DNA of 44,111 nucleotides from positions 31,474-75,584 of the forward strand of contig NZ_HE611000.1 in NCBI RefSeq assembly GCF_000285555.1, written 5' to 3'. The DNA comes from Kurthia massiliensis (GTDB taxonomy: Bacteria > Bacillota > Bacilli > Bacillales_A > Planococcaceae). The position numbers and the translations under genes are program-made. The notes under the pieces were generated by a model. It saw nothing but the letters and a program-made list of their open reading frames with translations. It ran no database searches and was not told the DNA's origin. Below are positions 13,987 through 24,124 of this stretch, piece by piece; the stretch's first letter is position 1, and every line of letters starts with the position of its first letter.

Positions 13987-16329
13987 ATGAAAAAAATGAT
14001 GACAGCGACAACAATTGCAATGTTATGTGCTACTACGGCTACAACTGCTCATGCAGCATCTACCGTGAAACTCCAACATGGCAAACTCGTTACAGTATCG
14101 AACGGGAAAATCGTAAAGGGATATAAAGTGTATAAACAAAAGTTATACTATAACGGACAACTTGCGAAAGGCCGCGTAAAATACGGTAAAGGGATATCGA
14201 TGAAGTTATATCATCATGGCGTATTGCAAAAAGGATTATACGTGACGAAAAATTATAAGCATATTTTTAAAGACGGTTATGTGATAAAAGGAAACTATAC
14301 ATATCGAACAGAAAAAGGCTTAGATGCGGTATTTTATAATGGTCAGCTCACACATTTAATTCAAGTAGACGGCGCTTATTTACGAGATAATGGCAAACTG
14401 AAAAAAGGGTTATATACTATAAAAAATGAATATGTAGACGATGAATCAAAAGATATCATTTCGTACATTACACTTTATGAAAATGGGAAAGTTGCGAAGG
14501 GCACGCAATTTGCAGACTACGTGAATGAGCGATTATTATTCAAAAACGGCATGATTCCGACATCAATGATTTATCAAGGGAAAGTGTATCAAAATGGAAT
14601 CCGTGCGACAAAAAATCAATACGTATTCGTCGATCATCGGTTATATGTGAATGACCAACCATTTACTGGCCAATATGACGAAAAATATTATGACGCAGGG
14701 ATTTTCAAAGGGAGTCAAGCAACAATTGATTACGTATCACGTCGTACAGCACTACAAAAAGCTGAGGCGGATACATTGCCAACACTCGTCAACGAACAGT
14801 TAGCGCACGCTGTAAAAAATTATGATGTTATCGTAAAAGATTTAGGATACATAGAACGCGGCTACGAAGATGACTTGCAAGGAAAATTACAACTTGCGAA
14901 TGACTTAAGAGACATGCAAAAAATCATTTTAGCGAGCGATATCCCCTCACGTGAGGAACTTTATGCACAAGTAGAACGCATCTTAGAGCAAGGCTACGCA
15001 AAAGAAGGTTACGTTTATCGTGACGGGAAAATCGTTACAGGCTGGTATGAAGATAATTTTTATGAATTAGGCGTTTTCGTTCGTACAGGTGCTGAACAAC
15101 GTGTACTAGAAAATCATGATGCTTTCTCAGCTACGATGGATCATTTAGCAGCGATCACCGATACAGCAGAAGCTAAAACAGCTATTCAAGACATAGTCAC
15201 CCAGTTTATAACATTACTTCAACACGTAGATACAGTATTCGACATGTCAAAAACGAATGCATCTATTGATACAACCGAGGCTCAAAAAATTATTGCAACG
15301 AGCTTATTAACACGTAAAGAATTATTGCAGCAGGCAAAGCGCTTGCAAGTAGCGGTAGATACTACAGCATTAGATGCTCAGATTGTTACCTCTTATGAAA
15401 AAATCGGTAAAACGGTATCGTTTGAGCCAAGCAATGCACAAGCCACATACATACCGATTACAGTTGGTAGACTGGTGAAAGGTACATTTGATAAAAATGG
15501 CTATGCGTATTTAACCGTCGATATTAAAGAAAAAGAGGGTAATTATGCTTTCAATGGCGATGTTGCAAATAATCTTATACAGTTGAGTGATCAACAAAAT
15601 GGCTCAACAGCAGATGAACAGACAGCGAATACACTCACGTACTTGAAAAACGGGCAATATTATATCATTTTAAAAGGTGAACCGAATAGCGCGTATAAGA
15701 CGACGTTTACGAAACGCGCTTACAATGTTGACACGATAACGAACTGGCAACCGACTAAAAATATAAGTGGGAATCGCGTAAAAATACCGTTATATGCACA
15801 AACGCCGACCATACCCTTTCATTTATCAACAAATGAAGCGATACGATTTTATGTTGTTCGTTCAGACGGGGACTATCAGCGTCCGGTTGTGAACAAACTT
15901 CAACTCACAAATATGACGACAGGCGCTGTATACGAAGCGGTCGTAGAAAATGAGAATTATTACTATGCAAATGTACCGAATGGCGACTATAAACTGTCAG
16001 TTACACCACATTCACAAGATATCGGTACACCTAAACATATCGCTATCAATTATCAATTAATACCGCTCTTAATTTTTAATAAACTGGTAACGAATGCATC
16101 GACATTAAATGTAAAAAAAAAGACGACGTATCAATTTACGCTGCAACGACGGGATCAAGAACAAATATCTGATAATGAAAGTGTCACATTATATGATGAT
16201 AAGCAACACATTGTGAAGAAATTTGTACTGCCTAAAGGCAAAATTTCAAAAAAGATGACATATACGATATCTAAAGGACGATATACAATCAAAAGTAACT
16301 ACGACATTTTATATACAGTTAATAAATAA
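13987..16329 (+). CDS. Secreted repeat protein of unknown function
   Basis: This 780-residue protein has a signal peptide (MKKMMTATTIAMLCATTATTAHA, cut near AHA-AS). Residues 25-260 hold short repeats of the form Y-x-N/D-G-x-x-x-K-G-x-Y, such as YYNGQLAKGRV, YHHGVLQKGLY, LYENGKVAKG and YRDGKIVTGWY (again near 350). These recall cell-wall or glucan-binding repeats. A helical middle (about 270-480) is followed by a beta-rich C-terminal half. There is no LPXTG or membrane tail, so it is probably released or held non-covalently on the wall. GGGAGG lies 9 bases before ATG 13987; an upstream in-frame ATG lacks a site. Confidence 0.75.
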   Translation: MKKMMTATTIAMLCATTATTAHAASTVKLQHGKLVTVSNGKIVKGYKVYKQKLYYNGQLAKGRVKYGKGISMKLYHHGVLQKGLYVTKNYKHIFKDGYVIKGNYTYRTEKGLDAVFYNGQLTHLIQVDGAYLRDNGKLKKGLYTIKNEYVDDESKDIISYITLYENGKVAKGTQFADYVNERLLFKNGMIPTSMIYQGKVYQNGIRATKNQYVFVDHRLYVNDQPFTGQYDEKYYDAGIFKGSQATIDYVSRRTALQKAEADTLPTLVNEQLAHAVKNYDVIVKDLGYIERGYEDDLQGKLQLANDLRDMQKIILASDIPSREELYAQVERILEQGYAKEGYVYRDGKIVTGWYEDNFYELGVFVRTGAEQRVLENHDAFSATMDHLAAITDTAEAKTAIQDIVTQFITLLQHVDTVFDMSKTNASIDTTEAQKIIATSLLTRKELLQQAKRLQVAVDTTALDAQIVTSYEKIGKTVSFEPSNAQATYIPITVGRLVKGTFDKNGYAYLTVDIKEKEGNYAFNGDVANNLIQLSDQQNGSTADEQTANTLTYLKNGQYYIILKGEPNSAYKTTFTKRAYNVDTITNWQPTKNISGNRVKIPLYAQTPTIPFHLSTNEAIRFYVVRSDGDYQRPVVNKLQLTNMTTGAVYEAVVENENYYYANVPNGDYKLSVTPHSQDIGTPKHIAINYQLIPLLIFNKLVTNASTLNVKKKTTYQFTLQRRDQEQISDNESVTLYDDKQHIVKKFVLPKGKISKKMTYTISKGRYTIKSNYDILYTVNK

Positions 16330-16376
16330 CGTAAAAAAGGTGGGGGATTCGATGAATTATCCATCTTTTTTTACGT
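16329..16376 (+). terminator. Terminator
   Basis: ACGTAAAAAAG pairs with CTTTTTTACGT around a 26-base loop, directly after the secreted-protein stop. Confidence 0.7.
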
Positions 16377-16504
16377 ATAATACCGCTAATCGATAGATAT
16401 CCTCCTCATAAATTTCTTTAGATAGTAATTCATACATATGAAATGAATAAATAGACTTAAATTGGAATATAAAAATATTTTAAAATACTATCATTAAGGA
16501 CTTT

Positions 16505-17320
16505 TTGTATTATATGGTTTTACAAAAATATTTAGACGTTTTACCGTTATTTCATACCTCATTACCGGATTTAGGAATTGGAATTACGAATACGCAAGAG
16601 TGGCTTGCTTACTATAAAGGTAAAAAAATTGATATCGGTGCGAAAGTAGGCATGAAAGTAAATCCGCAAGAACCGTTAATGAAATGCATTAAAGAGAATG
16701 TATTTGTTCAAGATGAAGTACCTGCTGAATTTTTCGGTCTTCCTTTTACTGGTATCGCAACACCTATCGTACATAATGGTCAAGTAATTGGCGCACTAGC
16801 GATTCAATTACAAAAACAAAATGAAAAACAACTTCGCATGATTTCTGATGAGATTTTACATTCACTTGATGAAGCGAATCATCGTGTTGAAACGATTACT
16901 GAAAGTTCAGAAGGGCTAACAAATATTAGCGATCAATTGTTAACACAATCTATGCGCGCGATTGAAGAAGTAAAAAATACAGATGAAGTATTAAAATTCA
17001 TTAAACGAATTGCCGATCAAACAAATCTTTTAGGATTAAATGCCGCAATCGAAGCAGCAAGAGCCGGTGATAAAGGGCTTGGCTTCTCAGTCGTTGCCGA
17101 TGAAATCCGCAAGCTTTCTTCTGAAACGGTGTCTTCGATAGAAAAAATTAAACAAAATTTAACGAACATACAAAAATCTGTTGATGAGATTACAGCATCT
17201 ATTCAAGAAGTGGTCATCGTAGGACGTGAACAAGCAAGTTCGACAGAAGAAATTTCAAAGATTTTCACAAAAATTGAATCGATGAATAAAGAGTTAAACA
17301 AATATGCCTCTCAATTATAA
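16505..17320 (+). CDS. Soluble methyl-accepting chemotaxis protein
   Basis: This 271-residue chemoreceptor has no membrane segment. Residues 1-115 form a small sensor domain ([23 protein letters not shown], then [20 protein letters not shown]) resembling a PAS or GAF type fold. The rest is a short signalling coiled coil whose tip is [20 protein letters not shown] (about 167-186), the CheA/CheW-binding hairpin. It resembles Bacillus YfmS-type receptors. The start is uncertain: AAGGA at 16496 is 4 bases from TTG 16505 and 13 from ATG 16514. The ligand is unknown, and it may act through the flagellar chemotaxis system. Confidence 0.85.
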   Translation: MYYMVLQKYLDVLPLFHTSLPDLGIGITNTQEWLAYYKGKKIDIGAKVGMKVNPQEPLMKCIKENVFVQDEVPAEFFGLPFTGIATPIVHNGQVIGALAIQLQKQNEKQLRMISDEILHSLDEANHRVETITESSEGLTNISDQLLTQSMRAIEEVKNTDEVLKFIKRIADQTNLLGLNAAIEAARAGDKGLGFSVVADEIRKLSSETVSSIEKIKQNLTNIQKSVDEITASIQEVVIVGREQASSTEEISKIFTKIESMNKELNKYASQL

Positions 17321-17330
17321 AAAAACATAA

Positions 17331-17372
17331 AAAAAGAAATAGCGTTGTCGTAAAGGCAGCGCCATTTCTTTT
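17331..17372. terminator. Bidirectional terminator between convergent genes
   Basis: AAAGAAAT-GCG pairs with CGC-ATTTCTTT across a loop that is rich in G and A. It lies between the chemoreceptor and the reverse-strand oxidoreductase. Confidence 0.7.
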
Positions 17373-17377
17373 AGATA

Positions 17378-18721
17378 TTAAACAGTTTCTACAGCTTCGA
17401 TTGTATGATTATTGCAAAATGTATTTGTTGGATCATATGTTGCTTTTACTTTCGCCAATTTTTCGAGTTGATGTTTGTACGCATTTGCTGTCGTATAGTC
17501 TTTCACACCTACTGCATTTAAGTAAGACGTCTGTTCATGCGAAATCGGTAGTAGACGGTCGTGTAATGCATCAATCCATTGTTCACAAATAGCGTCTTCT
17601 CCATTCATTGCCATTGCATCAATTAAGAATAACCATTTAGCATCACGTGTCGCGAATGCAGCATGGTCTGCTGATACGTTATTCATTTTGCCACCTAATG
17701 ACCAAATTTGTGTTAATATGCCTGGTACTGGTGGAGCTGCTAATGTATCGATTAATTCATCAATCGTCGCTTCTGTAAAATCGTCAAAGAATAAAGACGT
17801 TCCGTAACAATTCACACGTTCTGGAATCATTGGGTCTAATTTTTGTTGAAGTACAGTATATGGCATAATACCACTTTGATCGACAATCGGTGTCGCAAGC
17901 TGGCGCAATGGCTGTACGACCGCTTCTCCTACTGTCGGATCGCCAACGTACATACCAAGCACCATCACAACAGTTTTAAAATGTAACGGCTCTGGAATGA
18001 ATGGCGCAGGTGGTAATGTTGCAATCGTAAAGTTCACCGCAACACCCTCATCTGGTGCTTGTTCGATATAACGTTGTGCATTTGTAAAAATTTCTTTAGC
18101 ATCTGCATAATCGTACATAACGTCTAAGCCAAGTACTTCTGTACCGATTGGATAGGCTTGGAACATTAACTTCGTCACAACACCGAAGTTCCCACCGCCA
18201 CCGCGTAGCGCCCACAATAAGTCTGAATGTGCTGTCTCACTCACTTCTAGGACGTCTCCTGCAGCTGTGACAACAGTTGCACCGATAATATTATCGCACG
18301 ATAAACCGTGTACACCACGTAAGTAGCCAAGACCCCCACCAAGTGCAACACCGAATACACCCGTTGCAGATGCCGTACCTAATGGAACAGCGAGTCCGTA
18401 TTGTTGCGTAGCCGCTGTCAATTCACCAGCTTTAATGCCTGCTTCAACAGAAACCGTTTGCGTTTCTTCATTGACAACGATTTGTTTCATTGCTGATAAA
18501 TCAATGACTAAACTGTCTTGTGCAACAGCAAATCCTGCTAAATGATGACCGCCGCCACGTACAGCAACCGTCCAATCATTCGCTTTCGCTAATTGAACAG
18601 CTTCGACAACGTCTTCTAATGATTCACAAACAGCAATCGCTGCTGGGTGGAAGTCAATTGCACTATTAAAAATTTGGCGCTTTACATCGTATTGCGCATC
18701 TTCTCGAGAAATTAGTTTCAT
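17378..18721 (-). CDS. FAD-binding oxidoreductase, berberine-bridge type
   Basis: This 447-residue enzyme has an FAD-binding PCMH domain with the RGGGHHLAG motif (about 60-68), whose His is the usual covalent FAD site, and GGGLGYLRGVHGLSCDNIIGA (about 133-153). The C-terminal end shows the BBE block YLNAVGVKDYTTANAYKHQLEKL and YDPTNTFCNN. The second (Cys) flavin attachment seen in berberine bridge enzyme is not obvious here, since GVFGVALGG has no Cys. It oxidises an unknown small molecule, perhaps a sugar or alcohol. TAGGAGT precedes ATG 18721; the frame opens 8 codons earlier. It is a single-gene transcript with a terminator behind it. Confidence 0.85.
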   Translation of the reverse strand: MKLISREDAQYDVKRQIFNSAIDFHPAAIAVCESLEDVVEAVQLAKANDWTVAVRGGGHHLAGFAVAQDSLVIDLSAMKQIVVNEETQTVSVEAGIKAGELTAATQQYGLAVPLGTASATGVFGVALGGGLGYLRGVHGLSCDNIIGATVVTAAGDVLEVSETAHSDLLWALRGGGGNFGVVTKLMFQAYPIGTEVLGLDVMYDYADAKEIFTNAQRYIEQAPDEGVAVNFTIATLPPAPFIPEPLHFKTVVMVLGMYVGDPTVGEAVVQPLRQLATPIVDQSGIMPYTVLQQKLDPMIPERVNCYGTSLFFDDFTEATIDELIDTLAAPPVPGILTQIWSLGGKMNNVSADHAAFATRDAKWLFLIDAMAMNGEDAICEQWIDALHDRLLPISHEQTSYLNAVGVKDYTTANAYKHQLEKLAKVKATYDPTNTFCNNHTIEAVETV

Positions 18722-18803
18722 ATGATAACTCCTATCCAAACACATATTTTGGATATATTATACCATTTAACAACTTATAATGACATTTAATGTAAAAATA
18801 TTT

Positions 18804-19874
18804 TTAACGAAACCAAACAGCAATTTGTAGACATAATGCATCTTTAAAAATCGTCGGGTCTAAATGTGTTTTTTCTTTAATACGATCGAGTCGATATTTT
18901 AATGTATGACGATGAACATGTAACACTTCTGCTGTTTTAATGAGTTGTAAGTCGTGTTTTAAAAATACCTCCAGCGTCTCAATGAGCTTATCTGATAATT
19001 CGCCAATAGTACGACGCACGTAACGCGCCATTTCAGGTGATTGTGGCGCTTTAAATAACGAATAAATTTCGACATCTTCAAAGACGTTCAACATATTAGC
19101 AGGGTCTCCGTATTCAAGCGCGATTGTTGCAGTATCAGCTGCATATGGCAAAGCATCAAGCGTTTCGACAGTTTGACTAACGCCGATCCGTAACTGAAAG
19201 TAACGATTGAGCATCGGTTGCATTTGACGGAGAATTTCAAGTACACGCTCCTTTTTATAGCCACACGTAATGCAAATATAACTATGCTTTTCAATAGAAC
19301 CATACACAATATTACGAGGCAACAAATCGTCTAAAAATCGTATAAACGTCTGGTAAGCCGCACCTTTTTCCATCGCCCTCATTTTCACGACACAATAAGG
19401 TGCTTGTTGTTCAATATGTAATTTATCGAAGCGTTTTTGTAGTTGTTTGCTGTCATATTGACCTGCTAGAAGTTGTTCTAACGTTAATTGATGCATTTTT
19501 TCGTGCCAAGCACTTTGCTCTGTTAAAAACGCCTGATGGACCATCATTTCTGTCGTCAACTGTACGAGCGTAGCCACTTCTTCTAACTCATCTGCTACAC
19601 CTGTAATACCGACGACGCACACAACTTGGTCATTATAAAATATCGGTAAATTAATGCCCTCTTTTGCGTACGCATATATATGTTCGTTTGCTGGCGTAAT
19701 GCGTAACACTTCCCCTGTTTGTGCGACGTATTTCGCACCTTCATGAATGTGATCGATTCTCTTTTGGTCGCCAGATGCTAAAATAAAGCCATCCGTATGC
19801 ATGACATTAATATTTCGATGTAGACGATTCATCGTCTGTTCGACAATATGTGTCGCTAATTGTTTAGAAATCAT
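18804..19874 (-). CDS. cdaR: CdaR-type transcriptional regulator
   Basis: This 356-residue regulator has an N-terminal diacid-recognition domain (ISKQLATHIVEQTMNRLHRNINVMHTDGFILAS, about 1-35, and EGINLPIFYNDQVVCVVGITG, about 72-92) and a C-terminal PucR-type helix-turn-helix (LIKTAEVLHVHRHTLKYRLDRI, about 315-336). CdaR proteins activate glucarate, galactarate and glycerate genes when they bind a sugar acid. It faces the glycerate kinase and gluconate-type permease genes across 120 bp, so they are the likely targets. Glycerate or a related acid is the likely signal, by inference. Confidence 0.9.
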   Translation of the reverse strand: MISKQLATHIVEQTMNRLHRNINVMHTDGFILASGDQKRIDHIHEGAKYVAQTGEVLRITPANEHIYAYAKEGINLPIFYNDQVVCVVGITGVADELEEVATLVQLTTEMMVHQAFLTEQSAWHEKMHQLTLEQLLAGQYDSKQLQKRFDKLHIEQQAPYCVVKMRAMEKGAAYQTFIRFLDDLLPRNIVYGSIEKHSYICITCGYKKERVLEILRQMQPMLNRYFQLRIGVSQTVETLDALPYAADTATIALEYGDPANMLNVFEDVEIYSLFKAPQSPEMARYVRRTIGELSDKLIETLEVFLKHDLQLIKTAEVLHVHRHTLKYRLDRIKEKTHLDPTIFKDALCLQIAVWFR

Positions 19875-19962
19875 GTTATCCCTCCGTTATGTATAAAAAT
19901 ACCGCTGTTATATATCATAAAATTCATACATTTCGTACAATGTTTTTATGCAATAATGTCAT

Positions 19963-19985
19963 TATAATACATGTAAACGCTTTAA
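19963..19985 (+). promoter_or_regulatory. -10 box and cre site before glxK
   Basis: TATAAT is at 19963-19968. Directly after it, ATGTAAACGCTTTAA (19971-19985) matches the CcpA cre consensus WTGNAANCGNWNNCW at 14 of 15 positions. A cre box just downstream of -10 would block initiation when glucose is present. The -35 is weak, as expected for a promoter needing an activator such as CdaR. Confidence 0.65.
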
Positions 19986-20000
19986 TTAAGGAGGATGGCG

Positions 20001-21110
20001 ATGAAAATTATCGTAAGTCCCGATTCTTTTAAAGGATCACTCGACGCAACGATGGTTGCACAAACGATTCAGCGTGCGATTCAAGCAACAAAACCATCGT
20101 TTCATGTGCAAACGTTACCAGTTGCAGACGGCGGTGAAGGGACGTTAGAATCACTCGTTCAAGCAACGAATGGTCAGTTGATTCATTTATCTGTACACGA
20201 CCCACTCGAACGAATGATTGATACATATTATGGGGTTTTAGGCAATGGCCTGTATGTCATTGAAATGGCGAAAGCATCTGGATTACCACTTATCGAGAAA
20301 TCGTTACGTAATCCACTCATTTCAACGACATACGGTACCGGCGAATGTATTCGTCATGCATTAGACCGAGGCGCACGCCAGTTCATGATTGGCATTGGGG
20401 GTAGTGCCACAAATGACGGTGGTCTCGGTATGTTACGTGCACTCGGTATGAAGTTTTATACAGCAAACGAAAAAGAAATTATCGTGCCAAAAGATTTACA
20501 TAAGTTAGCACACATTGATGACACACAATTTGATTCACGTATTCAACAATGCACGTTTACAATTGCGTGTGATGTGGACAACCCATTCATTGGTCCATCT
20601 GGTGCCAGTGCTGTATTTGGTCCACAAAAAGGCGCGACACCTGAAATGGTCAAAACGCTTGATCGTCACTTAACGCATTTTGCAGATGTGATTGCCCGCA
20701 CAGGCCGTATCGCATTACATGACGTCGCAGGTGCTGGTGCAGCCGGTGGTTTAGGGGGTGCATTTTTAGCCTTTTTCCCAGCAACACTTCAATCTGGAAT
20801 TGACGTCGTACTCGATGCGATTCAATTTGATGATGCATTACAAGGGGCAGATGTCGTCATTACTGGAGAAGGAAAATCAGATGCGCAAACGTTATCTGGT
20901 AAGGCACCAGTTGGGATTTTACACCGTGCAAAAAAACTGAATATTAAAACTGTTTTATTATCTGCCATCATCGAAGACTACGAGCAGCTTGCGAAAGTAT
21001 TCGATCATATGTACGCCATTGTAGATGGCGACGTTACAGCACAAATGTCACTCATGGAACCAGAAAAATATTTATACAATAAAGTCGTTGAAATAGTTGA
21101 TGATTTGTAA
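20001..21110 (+). CDS. glxK: Glycerate kinase
   Basis: This 369-residue enzyme belongs to the GlxK/GarK family, which makes 2-phosphoglycerate from glycerate and feeds glycolysis. The signature start is MKIIVSPDSFKGSLDA, and VADGGEGTLE (about 43), ATYGTGE-like TTYGTGECI (about 110), GIGGSATNDGGLGMLRALG (about 131) and GEGKSDAQTLSGKAP (about 291) are all present. GGAGG lies 6 bases before ATG 20001; an ATG at 19995 abuts the site and is unlikely. It is followed after 13 bp by a GntP permease, forming an operon under the cre-containing promoter. Confidence 0.95.
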   Translation: MKIIVSPDSFKGSLDATMVAQTIQRAIQATKPSFHVQTLPVADGGEGTLESLVQATNGQLIHLSVHDPLERMIDTYYGVLGNGLYVIEMAKASGLPLIEKSLRNPLISTTYGTGECIRHALDRGARQFMIGIGGSATNDGGLGMLRALGMKFYTANEKEIIVPKDLHKLAHIDDTQFDSRIQQCTFTIACDVDNPFIGPSGASAVFGPQKGATPEMVKTLDRHLTHFADVIARTGRIALHDVAGAGAAGGLGGAFLAFFPATLQSGIDVVLDAIQFDDALQGADVVITGEGKSDAQTLSGKAPVGILHRAKKLNIKTVLLSAIIEDYEQLAKVFDHMYAIVDGDVTAQMSLMEPEKYLYNKVVEIVDDL

Positions 21111-21123
21111 GGGGGAATAACGC

Positions 21124-22467
21124 ATGATTTTTGCGATTATTATTATTGGGGTTTTGTTCATTGTCGTTTCAACTGCAAAGTTTAAATTACATCCATTTTT
21201 AGGATTGTTAATTGCTTCATTATTCGTTGGAATTGCATCAGGGATGTCACTGACAGATGTTGTGACAAATATTAATGAAGGTTTCGGCGGACTGATGACG
21301 AGCATCGGCATTATCATCGTAGCCGGAACGATTATCGGCACAGTTTTAGAACGTTCTGGCGCAGCATATCGTATGGCTGAAGTCGTTTTACGTATCGTTG
21401 GACCGAAACATCCACAGCTTGCGATGTCTCTTATCGGCTATGTCGTCTCTATACCGGTGTTTTGTGACTCCGGATTCATTATTTTATCAAGTTTGCAAAA
21501 ATCACTCGCGAAACGCGCTGCCGTACCACTAGCGACGATGGCTGTCGCGTTATCAACCGGCTTATTTGCAACACATACACTCGTACCGCCGACACCGGGA
21601 CCAATCGCTGCGGCCGGAAATATCGGGGCCACAGATTATTTAGGTACGATTATCGTCATCGGATTACTCGTGGCGATTCCTGTGACGCTTGTCGGTTACG
21701 CTTGGGCATTACATGCAGGGAAAAAAGTTGTCGTGCCGGTCGATCATGAGCCTGCATTAGATTATGAAGAAGTCATTCAATCTTTCGGAAAAATGCCTTC
21801 TACATTTAAAGCATTTTTCCCAATCATTTTACCGATTGCTTTAATTGCAATTGGTTCTATTGCTGCGATGACGATGTCACCAGATACAACACTTGCGAAA
21901 CTGTTAGCATTTATCGGTTCACCAACGATTGCACTACTATGCGGGGTTGCAGCATCATTCTTATTACTGCCTGAAATGAGTGAAATGACATTAAATGATT
22001 GGATTGCAGACAGCTTAAAAGACGCTGCACCGATTTTACTCGTAACAGGTGCTGGTGGCGCCTTCGGGAATATTATTAAAAATACGTCTATTTCTGATAC
22101 GCTTCAAAGCATGGATTTTAGTGCATTAACAGGCGCGATGTTTTTAATCGTACCTTTCTTAATTGCTGCTGCATTAAAAACTGCACAAGGGTCTTCAACC
22201 GCAGCACTAGTGATTACATCATCTTTAATCGCACCAATGCTTGCGAGCGTTGGCGTTGAAGGTGCCGTTCCATTAGCGCTTGTCGTTATGGCGTTAGGTG
22301 CCGGTGCAATGACCGTTTCACATGTTAACGATAGCTTCTTCTGGGTTGTTACACAATTTAGCGGTATGAGTGTCACAGATGCTTATAAAACCCATACCGT
22401 TGCGACACTCCTACAAGGGTTAGCTGCGTTAGTCATTGCTATGTTACTATGGGTATTACTCGTTTAA
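21124..22467 (+). CDS. GntP-family sugar-acid permease
   Basis: This 447-residue membrane protein has about 12-14 hydrophobic segments and strong GntP-family blocks: STAKFKLHPFLGLLIASLF (about 18), IPVFCDSGFIIL (about 110), THTLVPPTPGPIAAAG (about 151) and AALKTAQGSSTAALVITSS (about 341). GntP proteins import gluconate, glycerate or similar acids with protons. Its place behind glycerate kinase and facing CdaR points to glycerate. AAGGGGG precedes ATG 21124. It ends with a strong terminator, so the operon is glxK-gntP only. Confidence 0.9.
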   Translation: MIFAIIIIGVLFIVVSTAKFKLHPFLGLLIASLFVGIASGMSLTDVVTNINEGFGGLMTSIGIIIVAGTIIGTVLERSGAAYRMAEVVLRIVGPKHPQLAMSLIGYVVSIPVFCDSGFIILSSLQKSLAKRAAVPLATMAVALSTGLFATHTLVPPTPGPIAAAGNIGATDYLGTIIVIGLLVAIPVTLVGYAWALHAGKKVVVPVDHEPALDYEEVIQSFGKMPSTFKAFFPIILPIALIAIGSIAAMTMSPDTTLAKLLAFIGSPTIALLCGVAASFLLLPEMSEMTLNDWIADSLKDAAPILLVTGAGGAFGNIIKNTSISDTLQSMDFSALTGAMFLIVPFLIAAALKTAQGSSTAALVITSSLIAPMLASVGVEGAVPLALVVMALGAGAMTVSHVNDSFFWVVTQFSGMSVTDAYKTHTVATLLQGLAALVIAMLLWVLLV

Positions 22468-22476
22468 AAACAACTA

Positions 22477-22506
22477 GCCGTTCTTCGATATGAAGAACGG
22501 CTTTAT
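22477..22506 (+). terminator. Terminator of the glxK-gntP operon
   Basis: GCCGTTCTTC pairs with GAAGAACGGC around GATAT, then TTTATT. Confidence 0.85.
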
Positions 22507-22511
22507 TGTAC

Positions 22512-22549
22512 AAAAAAACAGCTCCCTTTTTAGCGGAAGCTGTTTTTTA
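22512..22549 (-). terminator. Terminator of sstT
   Basis: Read on the reverse strand, AAAACAGCT pairs with AGCTGTTTT across the loop, followed by T. It lies directly after the sstT stop. Confidence 0.75.
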
Positions 22550-23761
22550 TTATGCTTTTTTACGATCTTGCATATATTCTGCGGCTGCTGTAAAGACGAT
22601 ATCTGAATGTGAGTTAACTGCTGTTTCGCAAGAATCTTGAATAACACCGATAACGAAACCAACTGCAACAACTTGCATCGCAATATCGTTTGGAATACCT
22701 AGTAATCCACAAGCTAGTGGAATTAATAATAATGAACCACCGGCGATGCCAGAAGCACCTGCTGCTGAAATAGAAGATACGATTGATAGAAGAATTGCTG
22801 TTGGCATATCCACATCTACGTTTAATGTATGTGCGGCTGCTAATGTTAAAACTGTAATTGTTACCGCGGCACCTGCTGTGTTTGTAGCAGCACCTAACGG
22901 AATAGATACCGCGTATGTGTCTTTATTTAGACCAAGTTTTCGACATAATTCTAAGTTTACAGGAATGTTTGCAGCCGAACTACGTGTGAAGAATGCTGTT
23001 ACGCCACTTTCACGTAATGCTGTAAAAATTAATGGATATGGATTGCGTCGTGCTGTGACAAATACGATGATCGGATTTAACACAAGTGCGACGAACGCCA
23101 TACAACTTACTAAAACAATTAATAATTGACCATAATCTTTTAATGAAGAAAGACCAGTCGTTGCCACTGTATTATACACAATCCCCATAATACCGAACGG
23201 TGCTAAGTCAATTACCCATTTGACGATTTTTGAAATAATATCTGATGCAGATTGGATAACTGCTTTTGTTTGCTCATTCGCTGATTTTGCAGCAATACCA
23301 ATAACAAGAGCCCAAGCTAAAATACCGATGTAGTTTGCTTCTGTTAAAGCTGTTAATGGGTTTGAAACGATGTTGTTCAATAATGTTGTAACAACTTCTG
23401 TTACACCACCGGGTGCTGATACACCTTTTTCACCTTCTTGTAATTGAATCGTAGAAGGGAATAAAAAACTGAATACAACTGCTGAAATCGCAGCACCGAC
23501 TGTACCTACCGCATAAAAACCGATAATCGTTTTCATGTTTGTTTTTTTATCTTTTTCATGCATCGCAATCGCCGCAACGACTAAAATTAATACTAAATAT
23601 GGCGCAACTGCTTTTAATGCGCTGACGAATAATGTTCCTAATAATGTAATCCATGGTAGCTTATCGCCAAATGCTAATGCTAACAGGATTCCGACAACTA
23701 AGCCGACAATGATACGCTTTACTAAGCTCATCGATTGCCACTTACTAAATAATGACTTCAA
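22550..23761 (-). CDS. sstT: Serine/threonine sodium symporter
   Basis: This 403-residue protein matches SstT, a DAACS-family carrier that imports serine and threonine with sodium. Visible blocks are [17 protein letters not shown] (about 13), [16 protein letters not shown] (about 50), [17 protein letters not shown] (about 253), [17 protein letters not shown] (about 283) and [20 protein letters not shown] (about 370), with about eight membrane helices and two re-entrant loops. The start is TTG at 23761 with GGAGG 7 bases before it; an internal ATG 10 codons later lacks a site. It is a single-gene transcript. Confidence 0.93.
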   Translation of the reverse strand: MKSLFSKWQSMSLVKRIIVGLVVGILLALAFGDKLPWITLLGTLFVSALKAVAPYLVLILVVAAIAMHEKDKKTNMKTIIGFYAVGTVGAAISAVVFSFLFPSTIQLQEGEKGVSAPGGVTEVVTTLLNNIVSNPLTALTEANYIGILAWALVIGIAAKSANEQTKAVIQSASDIISKIVKWVIDLAPFGIMGIVYNTVATTGLSSLKDYGQLLIVLVSCMAFVALVLNPIIVFVTARRNPYPLIFTALRESGVTAFFTRSSAANIPVNLELCRKLGLNKDTYAVSIPLGAATNTAGAAVTITVLTLAAAHTLNVDVDMPTAILLSIVSSISAAGASGIAGGSLLLIPLACGLLGIPNDIAMQVVAVGFVIGVIQDSCETAVNSHSDIVFTAAAEYMQDRKKA

Positions 23762-23964
23762 AATGTCTCCTCCAGATGTCTTATAAACGTTTTCTCATAA
23801 TTTCTTAACTGCTACAACGATAGCATTATTTTGCGTTTCCCCCTATAAATAATGCATTTTCAGTACATTTATCGATATATGTGAGAATAATGATGACATA
23901 AAATGATTTTTTGGAGTGGACAAATGTAGTCTTATGGAGAACAAAAAACACCATTCCTCACTAT

Positions 23965-24119
23965 TTCAACTAAAAAAGTGGGGATGGGACGACATAAGTG
24001 TACAGACACCATCTCAAATGAGCATAAGAAAAACCGGAATCGCGCTGTGGCACGGTTCCGGTTTTTTGTTGTGCACTTTAAAAAAGGAAAATGAAATGTT
24101 TTGTCCCATCCTCGTTGAA
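23965..24119. repeat. 155-bp inverted-repeat element with nested hairpins
   Basis: The outer arms are TTCAAC with GTTGAA and GGGATGGGAC with GTCCCATCC. Inside lies a second stem, AAAAACCGGAA with TTCCGGTTTTTT (about 24030-24069), that works as a terminator. The GGGATGGGAC-GACATAAGTG arm resembles small dispersed repeats of Firmicutes. An open frame crosses it but looks like chance. It lies between sstT and the surface protein; 23762-23964 holds nothing else clear. Confidence 0.6.
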
Positions 24120-24124
24120 AAAGA

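Noticed and set aside
20029..20226. Reverse-strand open frames inside glxK, gntP, sstT and pepD
   Set aside because: They are shadows of the real genes, with no start sites, and their translated proteins have no recognisable features.
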